Assembly: GCA_030699825.1 (NCBI GenBank)
Contig: JAUYKV010000019.1
Coordinates: forward strand, 1-56,985
Origin: Pseudomonas sp.
GTDB taxonomy: Bacteria > Pseudomonadota > Gammaproteobacteria > Pseudomonadales > Pseudomonadaceae
Length of the DNA: 56,985 bases
Direction of reading: 5' to 3'
The notes beneath the pieces are model-generated. The model saw nothing but the letters and a program-made list of their open reading frames with translations. It made no database searches and was not told the DNA's origin. The position numbers and the translations under genes are program-made. Positions 16,183-25,721 of the stretch are shown here, in pieces. The stretch's first letter is position 1. Each line of letters begins with the position of its first letter.

Positions 16183-18264
16183 TCATGCTTGCCGGGGCAT
16201 CAGTAGATCATCCAGGAACTCCGAAGCCGGACTCACGCTTGTCACCACCAGTTCATCTCGTGCACGCGTACAAGCGACATACAAGAGATGCCGCTCAGTG
16301 TCATACACCTCTTTTAGGTCAGCATCATCGCCCACTGTTTCTATCCGTTCCTGCAGAGGGATCACCTCGTCATCACAGGCCATGATGACCACAGCCCGGA
16401 ACTCCAGACCTTTTGCCAAATGCATAGTGCCGATTGATACGTATCCGCTCTCCGTATCGACTTGCTCATCCAGTACCTTGAATGGCAAGCCAGCGGCTGC
16501 CACGGCTTGTGAGGCCCGGTCCACCTGCGCAGCCGAACGAACGAACACACCGAACTCATGGGGCACAAACCCATCCTGAGCCCGTGCTCTCATCCAACTG
16601 GCAACGCTCTCGATCTCGTCGCGTACCGTTTTCAGCACATGAACGGTTGGCTGCGGGCCATTGAAAACCGAAACGGTGTCACTTCGGTCCTCGGTGATTC
16701 CGTCTACATCGGTCATCGTCGGCCCAAGTAAACGGTCAGCCTGTAATCGAATTTGGTGCGAGGTGCGGTAATTGATGCGCAGGGTTCGCGAGCGGCCCCT
16801 CACATCAACGCCCAACGACTTCCACGAGAAAGGCTGCTGGAAGATGCGCTGCCCCAGGTCGCCAGCAAAGAACAGTGCATTCGGGCGGCCACCACCAATT
16901 GCTGCTAGAAACCTGAGGTGTGCCACGCCAATATCCTGTGCTTCATCAACGATGGCGTGATCGAAGATCACCTTGTCGCTTGTGGCAACCTTCGTGGCCA
17001 AAGTAGTGAACACCTCTGACATCGTGACCAGATTGAGTGCCTTCAACTCGATTTGCACGCGTTCAAAGATGCCCCACAGCACCTTGCGCTGCGCCTCCGG
17101 AAGGCGAGTCTTTCGGCCAAGGCGTGCTACATCGCGATACGTCTCCCACCCCTTAAGCTGCCAGGCATCGACCACCTGCTCCCATTCGGTCAGCAAGAAA
17201 TGCAGGCTGAATTTGTGGCCACCAACGACTTGACTGGCCTCATCGATCAAAGCACGTATCCGTTCGCGACTCGCAACGGAAACTGGTCCAATGCGAGATT
17301 TGTAAAGCCGCAGGCCAATCGCCTCAAGCGAGTAAACGTCGATGCGCTCGGCCAAGCGGGGCTCATTGCTCAGCAACCATTTCAGTTTCGCGTGCAGGGC
17401 GTTCGCCAGCATGCTGGAAAAGGTTGTCAGCAATACGCGTGCTTCAGGATTAGCGCGCACCAGAGTCGCCGCACGATGCAAGGCCACCACAGTCTTGCCT
17501 GTGCCCGCAGAGCCGGAAACCCGTGCCGGTCCGGAATAGTCGCGCTCGACCCATTGCCGTTGCTCCGGGTGAAGGAACACCGCCCATTTTTCCCAAGGGC
17601 AGTCGAGCGCGAGTTGCAGCTCCTCCACATTTGCCATCACGCGGAAGCGGCGCTGCGCGTCTGGATGGTCGAAGGGGCTTCTTTGCTCTACGAGGAAATC
17701 CGGGATACGCGGCTTACCGCCGGTAGCCAGCTCCAGCAATGCCTCAGATGCCTCAGCGGGCAGGTGATCCGCCAAGGCCAGCAGAGTGCTTTCGGTCGCC
17801 TGTTTGACGTCCGCCAACCACTCGGGTGGTACACCGTAACTCAGAAGCTCATCTTCAGAGACCCCAGAGAACAGAAGTGCTGCGGCCGGCTTTTGCTGCA
17901 CATACACAGGTACCAGGATTTCCTGAACCGTCTCGCGGATTTCGACTAATTGCGCAGCGCCAGTCTTCGGGTGCGTTTCAAGCTTTCTCCGTTCGGCCCA
18001 GGAGTAGGCCTTGTCGTGATGACCGACGTAGCACAGCAGCAAACTCGAATCGCTGCGATGGACGATGATGCGAATGTCACTGCTGACCCGCACCGACCAG
18101 AAACTCTTGTCCTTCGCCTTGTCCAGCTTGTGGAAGCTCATACCCGGGTTGGCGGGATTTACTTGCAAATCAAAGGCAGTCGTTTTTACGGCCTTCTGCT
18201 CTTCACCCGTCAGGCGGGTCAGGCTATCGGTAAAAGTGTCCGCAATTCGAAAATCCATACCCAT
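16183..18264 (-). CDS. UvrD-like helicase with RelE/ParE-like N-terminal domain
   Basis: 693 aa. Residues about 4-95 look like a RelE/ParE-superfamily toxin fold: FTDSLTRLTGEEQKAV, the HKLDKAKDKSFWSVRV strand, DIRIIVHRSDSSLLLCYVGHHD and the closing AYSWAERR. The remainder is an SF1 helicase with Walker A GSAGTGKT (251-258), DEAQD (440-444), NYRTSHQIR (motif IV-like), GTMHLAKGLEF (motif V-like) and VACTRAR (motif VI). AGGAGA precedes the start. It follows the type III-like mod gene by 41 bases and is probably in the same operon. The toxin-like part could be an RNase, a ribosome-binding or DNA-binding adaptor, or a dead domain. No antitoxin gene is adjacent. A role as accessory nuclease/helicase of the restriction system is inference. 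Confidence 0.85.
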   Translation of the reverse strand: MGMDFRIADTFTDSLTRLTGEEQKAVKTTAFDLQVNPANPGMSFHKLDKAKDKSFWSVRVSSDIRIIVHRSDSSLLLCYVGHHDKAYSWAERRKLETHPKTGAAQLVEIRETVQEILVPVYVQQKPAAALLFSGVSEDELLSYGVPPEWLADVKQATESTLLALADHLPAEASEALLELATGGKPRIPDFLVEQRSPFDHPDAQRRFRVMANVEELQLALDCPWEKWAVFLHPEQRQWVERDYSGPARVSGSAGTGKTVVALHRAATLVRANPEARVLLTTFSSMLANALHAKLKWLLSNEPRLAERIDVYSLEAIGLRLYKSRIGPVSVASRERIRALIDEASQVVGGHKFSLHFLLTEWEQVVDAWQLKGWETYRDVARLGRKTRLPEAQRKVLWGIFERVQIELKALNLVTMSEVFTTLATKVATSDKVIFDHAIVDEAQDIGVAHLRFLAAIGGGRPNALFFAGDLGQRIFQQPFSWKSLGVDVRGRSRTLRINYRTSHQIRLQADRLLGPTMTDVDGITEDRSDTVSVFNGPQPTVHVLKTVRDEIESVASWMRARAQDGFVPHEFGVFVRSAAQVDRASQAVAAAGLPFKVLDEQVDTESGYVSIGTMHLAKGLEFRAVVIMACDDEVIPLQERIETVGDDADLKEVYDTERHLLYVACTRARDELVVTSVSPASEFLDDLLMPRQA

Positions 18265-18305
18265 TCCGCTAGTCTCCTATAGGCCAGCCCGTGACCATGA
18301 AATAC

Positions 18306-21098
18306 TCAACCAACCTTGAATACCTTCATCACCTCATCTCCCAGGTGATTGATCACCTTTACGGCGATCCGGCCGGACTTCGGCTTGGGGAAAGGGCGTG
18401 AGGTGTCGCTGTTGAGCGAAGACCAGGCTTCAGCGTCGATCTCAGCTTTCAGCGTGGTCTTGAGCGAGTTGTAGGGATCATTCGCACCCAGGAAGTAGGC
18501 GTGGCGCACGAAGAAACTTTCTTCGTTGTAATCGGTGTCGATGAACCAGCAAGCAATGCCGTCGGCACCATCGCTGATGACTTCGCCGGTCTGCGGCTTG
18601 AAGACATCCACACCGAGCACCCTCACGCGCATTTGGCCGTCGTCCTGTGGAGTGAGTTCGATGTCCGGCTCGCCGAAGATCACGAAAAGGTTGCCCTTCC
18701 CGGTGTTCTTCAGGTCTTCGGCCATATGCAGGTCAGCGTTCATGCGTGCCTTTAACACAGGCAGCTTGCCTAGTTTGGCGAACTCAGTAGTGTGCGCCTC
18801 GAAGTTGAAGGCGCAGGCAATAAGCACATCGAAACCAGCGTCTGCAGCTTCACGTGCAGCAGCCACCAGATCAGCACGCTGCACGGTACCGAACTCGGGT
18901 CCAATGAAAATGGCTGCACGTCTCTCCGACTCTCCTTCCAGATAGCGCCCTTCGGCACATACCAATTCACCCGGCCAGGGCTTGAGTAAGGTGAAGCTGA
19001 TGCGGTCTTCCTTATGCGCCTGCTGCACTCCAGCCGTTTTTAGATTCGTCAGAATTAGCTGCGGGAAGGATTGCTTCGCCACATAGTCGGCACCCGGCTC
19101 GGATACCTGCAGCTGATCAATCAGCTCGTCATTCTCATCCACGCCCAGCATGCGGTGCGGACTGAGACTTTCCACCGTGAATGGGCCAGCCACGCGTACG
19201 GCCTTCTTGTTCTCATAAGGCTTGTCATAGAGGTACTCGAACGCGGCCTTGGCGGCAATCGACGCATCGATTTCCTTTTGCCTCGCGATGCGTGCCTGCC
19301 ACCAGTCGACATGCAGCTTCTTGGCCTGCTCCGACCACTCCTTGCCCGCTTCACGCGGAATATCCCACTCCTGCCAGGATTTATTCAATAACTCGTTCAG
19401 TTGCGCGCACAACGGCTCCAGCGTTTGCTGCCACTGTTCCCAAATCACGTCGATCTCAGAGTTGTTGGCGATGGATTTCAGCGTGATGTGCGGCACGCGC
19501 TCATAGACGAAACCATGGCGGATGTTGCCGTGCAAGGGCTGGTTGCTCGGCACTGTGCGCGTGACTTCAGCCTCCTTCAGCTGACCTTCGCGTGAGTCAG
19601 CGAGTAGATAATAGGGGTAACGCGCACCCATGATACGAGCACGAGCCAGGGCCAGCGCCACCCGCGACGTGTCAATGGTGATCCAGCGACGGCCCCATTG
19701 TTCCGAAACGGTAGCGGTAGTGCCGGAGCCGCAGGTGGGGTCGAGCACGAGATCGCCAGGGTCGGTGGTCATAAGGATGCAGCGTTCGATTGCACGTGTG
19801 CCGGTTTGCACAACGTAAATCTTTTCATCGCCAAATCCGCTCTGTCGTGTGTCGTCCCAAATATCGTTGCGTGGCTTAAAAGAAAAGTCGTTGAAATAAC
19901 GGACAAAGGTTAGCGATTTCCCAATACCGAAGAGGCGGTTCGCTTTATTGAGCTGATTCAAACCTCGGAGATTTGTACTGAAGGTTCTCTTTCCAGGAGT
20001 GAAGACCTTCCCCTCAAATTTGTAATCACGCACGTCGTTTTCTTGCTGAGGTCTGGCGCTCGTAAGTGGGTTGTATCGATATGCGCGAGAGCCCTCCGGA
20101 AGAGCGACGATTTCGTTACTCTCTTCCCGTGTCATTGGCCGGCGCCTACCATCAGTATCCTCCAGGAATCTCACGTTCATGTCTTCGGAGTGAGTTCGCT
20201 CCTCGAACGATGGCCGGAACTTGAGTGCCGTGCGGTCCTTAGAGAACCAGAGTAAATAGTCGCAAGTGTTATCGAGTGCCCCGCTAGCTTTACCCGTGGT
20301 TTTTCGGAAGACGATTTGTGAAATGAAGTTTGCATCGCCAAAAACCTCATCCAATACCCCCCGTACCCGATGCACATTCTCATCGCCGATCTGGACAAAG
20401 ATCGACCCCGAGTCGGTCAGTAGATCACGCGCTACGGTTAGCCGGTCGCGCAGATAGGTGAGGTAGGAGTGAATGCCGTCGCGCCAGGTGTCACGGAAGG
20501 CCTTGACCTGTTCCGGTTCGCGGGTGATGTGGTCGGCCTTACCGTCCTTGACGTCGCGACTAGTGGTTGACCACTGGAAGTTGCTGTTGAATTTGATGCC
20601 GTAGGGTGGATCGAAATAGATGCACTGCACCTTGCCGCGCAGACCCTCGCGCTCGGCAAGGCTGGCCATGACCTGCAAGCTATCCCCCAAAATCATGCGG
20701 TTGGTCCAGTTCTGGTCGTGCTGATAGAACTCAGTCTTGTCCGCCCCCTTGGGGATGCCGTTGAAGTCGGCAAACAGGTCGGCCGTGGCCTGCCCGGCAT
20801 CGTGCTCGCGCTCCCGCGTCTCGCGCAGCAGTTCGTCAATCAATGCCTTGGGATGAACCTTTTCTTGAATGTAGAGCGGCGGGGCGTTGACGACGAGATC
20901 ACTCCAGTCCTGCTCGTCCTTGCCGCGCCAAACGAGCTGCGGGTCTAGATCAGTGTTGCGCGGGTAACGGATCTGTTTGGGCGTTGCCGGTTCCTGCACA
21001 AAGGATTGCTGCTCGGCAGATGGGATGTTCTTGCGCTTGGCGTCGTCGTGCTTGAGGGTTTCGACGGTCTTGAGGTCCGGTTGCTTGGCCATGGTCAT
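18306..21098 (-). CDS. mod: Type III-like DNA methyltransferase (Mod)
   Basis: 930 aa. Beta-class N6-adenine methyltransferase with the catalytic motif DPPY (163-166) placed before the AdoMet-binding motif LDPTCGSGTT (452-461), the order expected for type III Mod enzymes. The long segment between the two should contain the target recognition part (about 255-430). The C-terminal half (about 640-930) is unusual for a simple Mod and includes a region with GPEFGTVQRADLVAAAREA that may be a separate domain. Mod methylates one strand of its site and recruits Res for cutting. The ATG overlaps the res stop by 4 bp, so translation is coupled. An internal Met at codon 3 is an alternative start. Confidence 0.9.
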   Translation of the reverse strand: MTMAKQPDLKTVETLKHDDAKRKNIPSAEQQSFVQEPATPKQIRYPRNTDLDPQLVWRGKDEQDWSDLVVNAPPLYIQEKVHPKALIDELLRETREREHDAGQATADLFADFNGIPKGADKTEFYQHDQNWTNRMILGDSLQVMASLAEREGLRGKVQCIYFDPPYGIKFNSNFQWSTTSRDVKDGKADHITREPEQVKAFRDTWRDGIHSYLTYLRDRLTVARDLLTDSGSIFVQIGDENVHRVRGVLDEVFGDANFISQIVFRKTTGKASGALDNTCDYLLWFSKDRTALKFRPSFEERTHSEDMNVRFLEDTDGRRRPMTREESNEIVALPEGSRAYRYNPLTSARPQQENDVRDYKFEGKVFTPGKRTFSTNLRGLNQLNKANRLFGIGKSLTFVRYFNDFSFKPRNDIWDDTRQSGFGDEKIYVVQTGTRAIERCILMTTDPGDLVLDPTCGSGTTATVSEQWGRRWITIDTSRVALALARARIMGARYPYYLLADSREGQLKEAEVTRTVPSNQPLHGNIRHGFVYERVPHITLKSIANNSEIDVIWEQWQQTLEPLCAQLNELLNKSWQEWDIPREAGKEWSEQAKKLHVDWWQARIARQKEIDASIAAKAAFEYLYDKPYENKKAVRVAGPFTVESLSPHRMLGVDENDELIDQLQVSEPGADYVAKQSFPQLILTNLKTAGVQQAHKEDRISFTLLKPWPGELVCAEGRYLEGESERRAAIFIGPEFGTVQRADLVAAAREAADAGFDVLIACAFNFEAHTTEFAKLGKLPVLKARMNADLHMAEDLKNTGKGNLFVIFGEPDIELTPQDDGQMRVRVLGVDVFKPQTGEVISDGADGIACWFIDTDYNEESFFVRHAYFLGANDPYNSLKTTLKAEIDAEAWSSLNSDTSRPFPKPKSGRIAVKVINHLGDEVMKVFKVG

Positions 21099-24000
21099 GC
21101 TTTCTCGCTGTCGGCCTGCGCGGTGGCGGACTCGATCATTTCGTTGAATTCGTTTTCGATTTTTTCAGCAAAGTCGTGCTGCATCTGGAATACGTCGGTG
21201 AATTCAGCAAAGGCCCAGCGGCCGTAGCTGCCGAGGTGATTCACGCCAGGCACCCAGTAGGTATCCATGGTGGACTTCTTTTCCACCGCGTCTTCGCCGC
21301 GATAGCCCTTGATCTCGACAATGAGATTGAGCAGGTCGTCCGGGCCGGGGCCATCGTCGACACGTACGATGAAGTCCGGCAGATATTTGCGCATTTCCGA
21401 GCCGAAGCGGTAAGGCACTTCGAAGCCGAGACCGTGGTTCTTTACGTAGGCCCGCACCTGCGGGTGACGCTCGGCGACGCGACAGAACTCGGCCTCCCAG
21501 TCACTATCGAGGACAACCCAGTTAATGTGGCTGTGCAGAGAGCTGGTTTCCCAACGGCTGGTCTTGGAGGTGTTGAAGCGTACATTCCGGGTTGATCCAC
21601 TAGGGTTGTAAGGATCAAGCAGCGCCTTGATGGGGCGCTCACCAAGAAAGTGCCGGGTGATGGCCGCGGTGATCTTGTTGCAGGCCATGTCGGCCAGTTC
21701 CTGATACATCAGCAGGGCGGGGTAAGTGTCGCCTTTACAGATGAGGCAATTGTCCAGCCACTCCTTGGTAATGCGTTTGAGCTGGCCGAAGAGGTGCAGT
21801 TTGGGTTCTTCGCCGGGGTCTCTCCACTTGGTATAGAGCAGGTGTTGTGTCAGGTTGAAAACCAGGCTGGAGGGGCGCATGTCACCAAGATGCTGGAGTG
21901 TCATGTCCGCCGACTCGCCGATGATTCCGGCATTTTGCGTTTGCGACGGGCCTACCAAGGCGGGTGTGAGCACGAGCTTGGATTCGTCGTTGAAGTCGGC
22001 GACCAAACGCTCTTCGGGCAACTCGACCCGATAGCCTTCGACACGTGGAAAGACAATCTCCAGCGCATCGCGCTCGGGGCGCATCGCTTTGACCTGCACG
22101 GTTTCGCGCGGTGTGGAGGGTGTAGCGATGACAGGCTTGGCGGTGAAGTCGAAGGGGATGCCGAACACATCGGCGTACTCGACGTTGAAAAGGCCCTTGT
22201 CGTTCAGCTCGTAGGATTGGCGGCGCAGTGCGCGGCCGATGACCTGCTCACACAGAAGCTGAGTACCAAAGGCACGGATGCCGAGCACGTGGGTAACGGT
22301 ATTAGCGTCCCAGCCTTCTGTGAGCATCGAAACAGATACAACGCAACGGATCGAACCCCCGAGCTGTCCGGCCTTGCCGACCGTGTTCATAACCTCGCGC
22401 AGGAGCTCCTGATCCGTGACTTTGTCAGCTGCGCGTGCATCCCCGCTGCGCTCGACAATCTCACGGCGGAACCGCTCGATTTCGTCGGCAGCCATGCTGC
22501 GGAAGTTGTCATCCAGCGCATCACCAGCTTCAAGCTGTTCGCTGTCGATAAGCAGGGTGTTCGGGCGCGGTAACGGATTGCCGGTGGTTTCGTCAAAGTT
22601 GCGGAACAGAGCGAGACGGCCGTTTTCGAGCGTGGTCGTGCCGTTATCATTCTTGCGTTGGAAACCGGAGATATAGTCGTACACCAGCTTGGAGATGGCA
22701 GTGTTCTGACAAACCACGATGAAGCAGGGAGGAACGCTGATCCCAGCCTCCTGCCATTTTGCGAAGGTCTTCTCGTAGTGCCCGTAGAGGGCTTGCAGGG
22801 CTGTCTGCAGCCTTGTCGGAAGCTTAAGAGGATCGAGATCCTGTTTGGAACCACGCCCTTTCTTCGGCATGTCCTTGCGGATGTTTTCCCACAGGTTGCG
22901 GAACATCGGCATCTCGTCGCCAGTGATGTTTTCTGCAACAGGGACGCGCGGCAGCTTGACGATGCCGCATTCGATAGCATCCATCAGCGAGAAGTCGCTC
23001 ATCGTCCAAGGGAACAGGGTGCCCTCGACATAGCCAGAGCCGGCCAGGAAAAACGGTGTGGCCGAGAGGTCGATTACGCGATTGACACCCAGCTTGCGAT
23101 TAACCGCTTCCAGCCCGGAGATCCAGAGGCGGGCGGCTTCATTCTCATCCTTGGCGTGTGCCTTGGCCTCTTTCAGGGCTTCTCCCGTAAGCGGATTGCC
23201 CTTGTCATCAATGAAGTCATCATTCGAGGCTGGCTTTTCGCGGTAGCAGTGGTGCGCTTCGTCGTTGATGACCATGATGTTCTTCATGCCCATCAAATCC
23301 GACATCACGCGCTGAATCATCTGCCCTTCGGTTTCAAGCGTTTGCGGATAGTCGCCGGTTCGCCCCTTGAGCAGTTGCTTGCCGCCCTTTGAAATCTCGA
23401 TGCGCTCGCGCAGCTTGAAGGCGTGGTAGTTGGTGATGACGATCTTGGCTCGGGCAATGTCGTCAAGCATGTCACTCGGAACAAGCTCGCGCTCCTTGTA
23501 GTAGCTATCCGGATCGTTGGGCTGCAGCACGCGCAGACGATCCTTGATGGTGAGGCCCGGCGCACAGAGTAGGAATCCGCGCGTGAAGCTCTTGCTGGCA
23601 GGGCTACGTAACGCGTTGACGGTTTGCCAGGCGATGATCATCGCCATGACTGTCGTCTTGCCGGCACCCGTAGCGAGCTTGAGCGCCAGACGCATCAATT
23701 CTGGATTGGCGTCCTTGTTGGCAGCATTGAGGTGTTCCAGCAGTTCTTTACCCGGCTTGGACAGGGGTGCGACTTCGGTGAGCCAAATCGCCGTTTCGAC
23801 AGCCTCAACTTGGCAGAAGAATGGGCGCACACCATGAAAGTCGTGATGCCGCCAATGCTGGAGCAGGCGCGCTGTCTCGGGGGTGACCTGCCATTGGCTA
23901 GGAGGCAGCGAACGCCATGTGCCTACATGGCCACGAACTTTGTTGATGATCGAGGTGGGGTCGTATTGCTGTTTGCCAGTAGAAAGCCCTTTGCCTTCGT

Positions 24001-24193
24001 CAAAGAGAAAACCTTCCTGCTTCGGGATCGCCTTCTGCTTCTTGGGCTTGGGAATCGGCGTGATGAACTGTGCTTTGCGCCGTTCTTCAACGACCTTCTG
24101 AGTCGGTTGGCCGTTTTCGTCTAGCTCCCAGTGGCGGGCAGGCCGCTGGTATGGAGAATTCAATATCGGGTGATCGAAAAACGGATTCGACAT
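21095..24193 (-). CDS. res: Type III-like restriction enzyme (Res)
   Basis: 1032 aa. SF2 DEAD/DEAH-type translocase with Walker A LATGAGKTT (173-181) and NDEAHH (310-315), a helicase C-domain with VSMLTEGWDANTVTHVLG and QVIGRALRR (motif VI), and a C-terminal PD-(D/E)XK endonuclease domain with PDF (939-941) and VEIKG (E960, K962). It is the restriction subunit of the mod-res pair and first gene of the operon, followed by mod with a 4-bp overlap and then the RelE-like helicase. Having res before mod differs from classic EcoP1-type loci, where mod comes first. All catalytic motifs are intact. Confidence 0.9.
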   Translation of the reverse strand: MSNPFFDHPILNSPYQRPARHWELDENGQPTQKVVEERRKAQFITPIPKPKKQKAIPKQEGFLFDEGKGLSTGKQQYDPTSIINKVRGHVGTWRSLPPSQWQVTPETARLLQHWRHHDFHGVRPFFCQVEAVETAIWLTEVAPLSKPGKELLEHLNAANKDANPELMRLALKLATGAGKTTVMAMIIAWQTVNALRSPASKSFTRGFLLCAPGLTIKDRLRVLQPNDPDSYYKERELVPSDMLDDIARAKIVITNYHAFKLRERIEISKGGKQLLKGRTGDYPQTLETEGQMIQRVMSDLMGMKNIMVINDEAHHCYREKPASNDDFIDDKGNPLTGEALKEAKAHAKDENEAARLWISGLEAVNRKLGVNRVIDLSATPFFLAGSGYVEGTLFPWTMSDFSLMDAIECGIVKLPRVPVAENITGDEMPMFRNLWENIRKDMPKKGRGSKQDLDPLKLPTRLQTALQALYGHYEKTFAKWQEAGISVPPCFIVVCQNTAISKLVYDYISGFQRKNDNGTTTLENGRLALFRNFDETTGNPLPRPNTLLIDSEQLEAGDALDDNFRSMAADEIERFRREIVERSGDARAADKVTDQELLREVMNTVGKAGQLGGSIRCVVSVSMLTEGWDANTVTHVLGIRAFGTQLLCEQVIGRALRRQSYELNDKGLFNVEYADVFGIPFDFTAKPVIATPSTPRETVQVKAMRPERDALEIVFPRVEGYRVELPEERLVADFNDESKLVLTPALVGPSQTQNAGIIGESADMTLQHLGDMRPSSLVFNLTQHLLYTKWRDPGEEPKLHLFGQLKRITKEWLDNCLICKGDTYPALLMYQELADMACNKITAAITRHFLGERPIKALLDPYNPSGSTRNVRFNTSKTSRWETSSLHSHINWVVLDSDWEAEFCRVAERHPQVRAYVKNHGLGFEVPYRFGSEMRKYLPDFIVRVDDGPGPDDLLNLIVEIKGYRGEDAVEKKSTMDTYWVPGVNHLGSYGRWAFAEFTDVFQMQHDFAEKIENEFNEMIESATAQADSEKA

Positions 24194-24537
24194 AAGTAGA
24201 AACCTGTATTCCTTGGTCTTGTCGTCCGGTTGAGCGACGTGCGGGTTACACGATGCATTACAACCGCCTCCGGCACATGCTTGGGATTTATCTTCTGCGT
24301 CCCATAGTGCCGAAAAAAACGAAGGATAACTGTTTATATCGCCGAATCGACAGTAGATAGATGATTCATCTATGGCAATCGCTGCGGCCTGCGCTACACC
24401 GAGCAGACGATGGGTATGTGGCGCGTTTTAACTGAGACGAATTGCCAAGCCAGCCGAGTGATAAGCAGGGGGAAATTACTCCCTGCGTATGGCTCACTCG
24501 GTTAACGGAGTTGCTGGTAGCTAAAGCCCGCTAGCCT
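24194..24537. promoter_or_regulatory. Upstream region of the res-mod-helicase operon with two palindromes
   Basis: 344 bases without a gene. A 17-bp perfect palindrome, ATAGATGA-T-TCATCTAT, lies at 24357-24373, about 165 bases before the res start, and could be an operator. A second structure at 24454-24501 pairs CCGAGTGA with TCACTCGG and, inside it, GCAGGG with CCCTGC. It sits downstream of the Gp2-like gene and is probably its terminator. The stretch around 24300-24370 is AT-rich and may hold the operon promoter. Confidence 0.5.
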
Positions 24538-25251
24538 CTACCCTCTGCTGGTGCCAAACCCTCGCTGACGATCCCCGTAGGTCTTGGTAGCGACCTTGCA
24601 CAGGTAGCTGGCTCGATAGAACAGCGCTGGCAGCTCATCTACCTCACCACGACGGACATTACGGTCAATTCGGTACTCAGCATTTTCCGGGATGTGCACC
24701 AGCCCTCTCACCTGGTCGACTGATAGCCTCAGAGCACCAGCCCAAGACTCCTGCATGCGGCTGATCATGTTCACCCTCTCAGAACACAACCGTCCCATCG
24801 TGTAATAAGCATCACGGTTCAGCAGGATTAGCAGGTGGTAGTGCGGCATCCCTCCCCGTGGAGTCTCCCTCGACCAGACGTACCGCACCTTGCAGCCCCG
24901 CGCATAGCGACTTTTTGTACGTGCTCTTTCACGATCGTACTGAATCTTCTTTGTGAATGACTCGAAGAACCAGCTGATGACCTGGTTCGTATAGGCGTAA
25001 TCAGGCAGCTCGATACCCTGGGGGAACCGAAGATCCACCCTGAAGGCCAACACCCTCGGATACTCAGCCATAGCTAATTCGGTGGTGTGCTTGAGATCAG
25101 ACAGGTACTCCCGGATGAAAGGCCCCTTGTCGCCCATCAGGGGTAGGCCTTCAAAGGTGTCGTCGTAGTACAGATGGAGATTGTTGTTGTCGGGATGACG
25201 CAGTGGGTAACGCCGGGTGGTAACGGCATGGAGATGGGTATCGTTGAGCAT
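24538..25251 (-). CDS. Inovirus Gp2-type / YagK-YfjJ-like protein
   Basis: 237 aa, matching inovirus Gp2 / YagK-YfjJ C-terminal domain proteins found in prophages and P4-like integrative elements. The motif PRGGMPHYHLLILLN carries H137-Y-H139, which resembles the HUH pair of rolling-circle replication initiators. A Tyr in FYRASYLCK near the C-terminus could be the nucleophile. It is transcribed in the same direction as the AlpA gene, about 470 bases downstream of it. In satellites this place is usually taken by replication genes, so it may start replication of the excised island; that role is inferred. No strong ribosome binding site precedes the ATG. Confidence 0.8.
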   Translation of the reverse strand: MLNDTHLHAVTTRRYPLRHPDNNNLHLYYDDTFEGLPLMGDKGPFIREYLSDLKHTTELAMAEYPRVLAFRVDLRFPQGIELPDYAYTNQVISWFFESFTKKIQYDRERARTKSRYARGCKVRYVWSRETPRGGMPHYHLLILLNRDAYYTMGRLCSERVNMISRMQESWAGALRLSVDQVRGLVHIPENAEYRIDRNVRRGEVDELPALFYRASYLCKVATKTYGDRQRGFGTSRG

Positions 25252-25721
25252 GGTTATGAGCTCTCAGTGGTTGAGTTTCATAACCAGTGCCTGCTGTGTA
25301 TTTTTTAACAGTTACCTCTTACTTCGATTCAGTGCCTGGTGATAGTAAATCCGTAGCGATGGGTACCCGGTACCTCGTGGTGTAGTCGGTCTGGTTGCTC
25401 GGATGGATACCTGTGAATCGGATAAGCACAAACCCTTTGGGTGGTAGTAGAAAAGCATACTACCCGCACCGCAACTTACCGCTCCGACCGGCTCGGGAAA
25501 ATCCGCCCCGATCACCAAGCCACAGCGGCAAATTTTGCTAAACCCGTATTCCGGAACAAAACCATACCGAAAGCCCATCAGGTAGGTGCCTAGGCCGAGT
25601 CTGCCGGAGCGATGGGGAGCAACATCGCCCTGCCTTCTTGAAAGCACCGAACACGCTGGACCAGCCCGCCGGCATAAGCGCCATGACTAGCCGTAGCCGG
25701 TCATGGCGCAGGTGGTCAGTT
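25252..25721. other. 470-bp spacer between the AlpA and Gp2-like genes
   Basis: An open frame on the minus strand at 25312-25647 (111 aa) has no recognisable domain, signal or good ribosome binding site, and its composition (YYHPKG, TRPTTPRGTGY) looks non-coding. A small inverted repeat GGTAGTA (25443-25449) / TACTACC (25458-25464) is present. A structured leader or an origin for the Gp2-like protein would be reasonable here; neither is shown. Confidence 0.35.

Noticed and set aside
25312..25647. 111-aa open frame on the minus strand between alpA and the Gp2-like gene
   Set aside because: No ribosome binding site, no recognisable fold and odd composition. Kept only as a note in the spacer entry.
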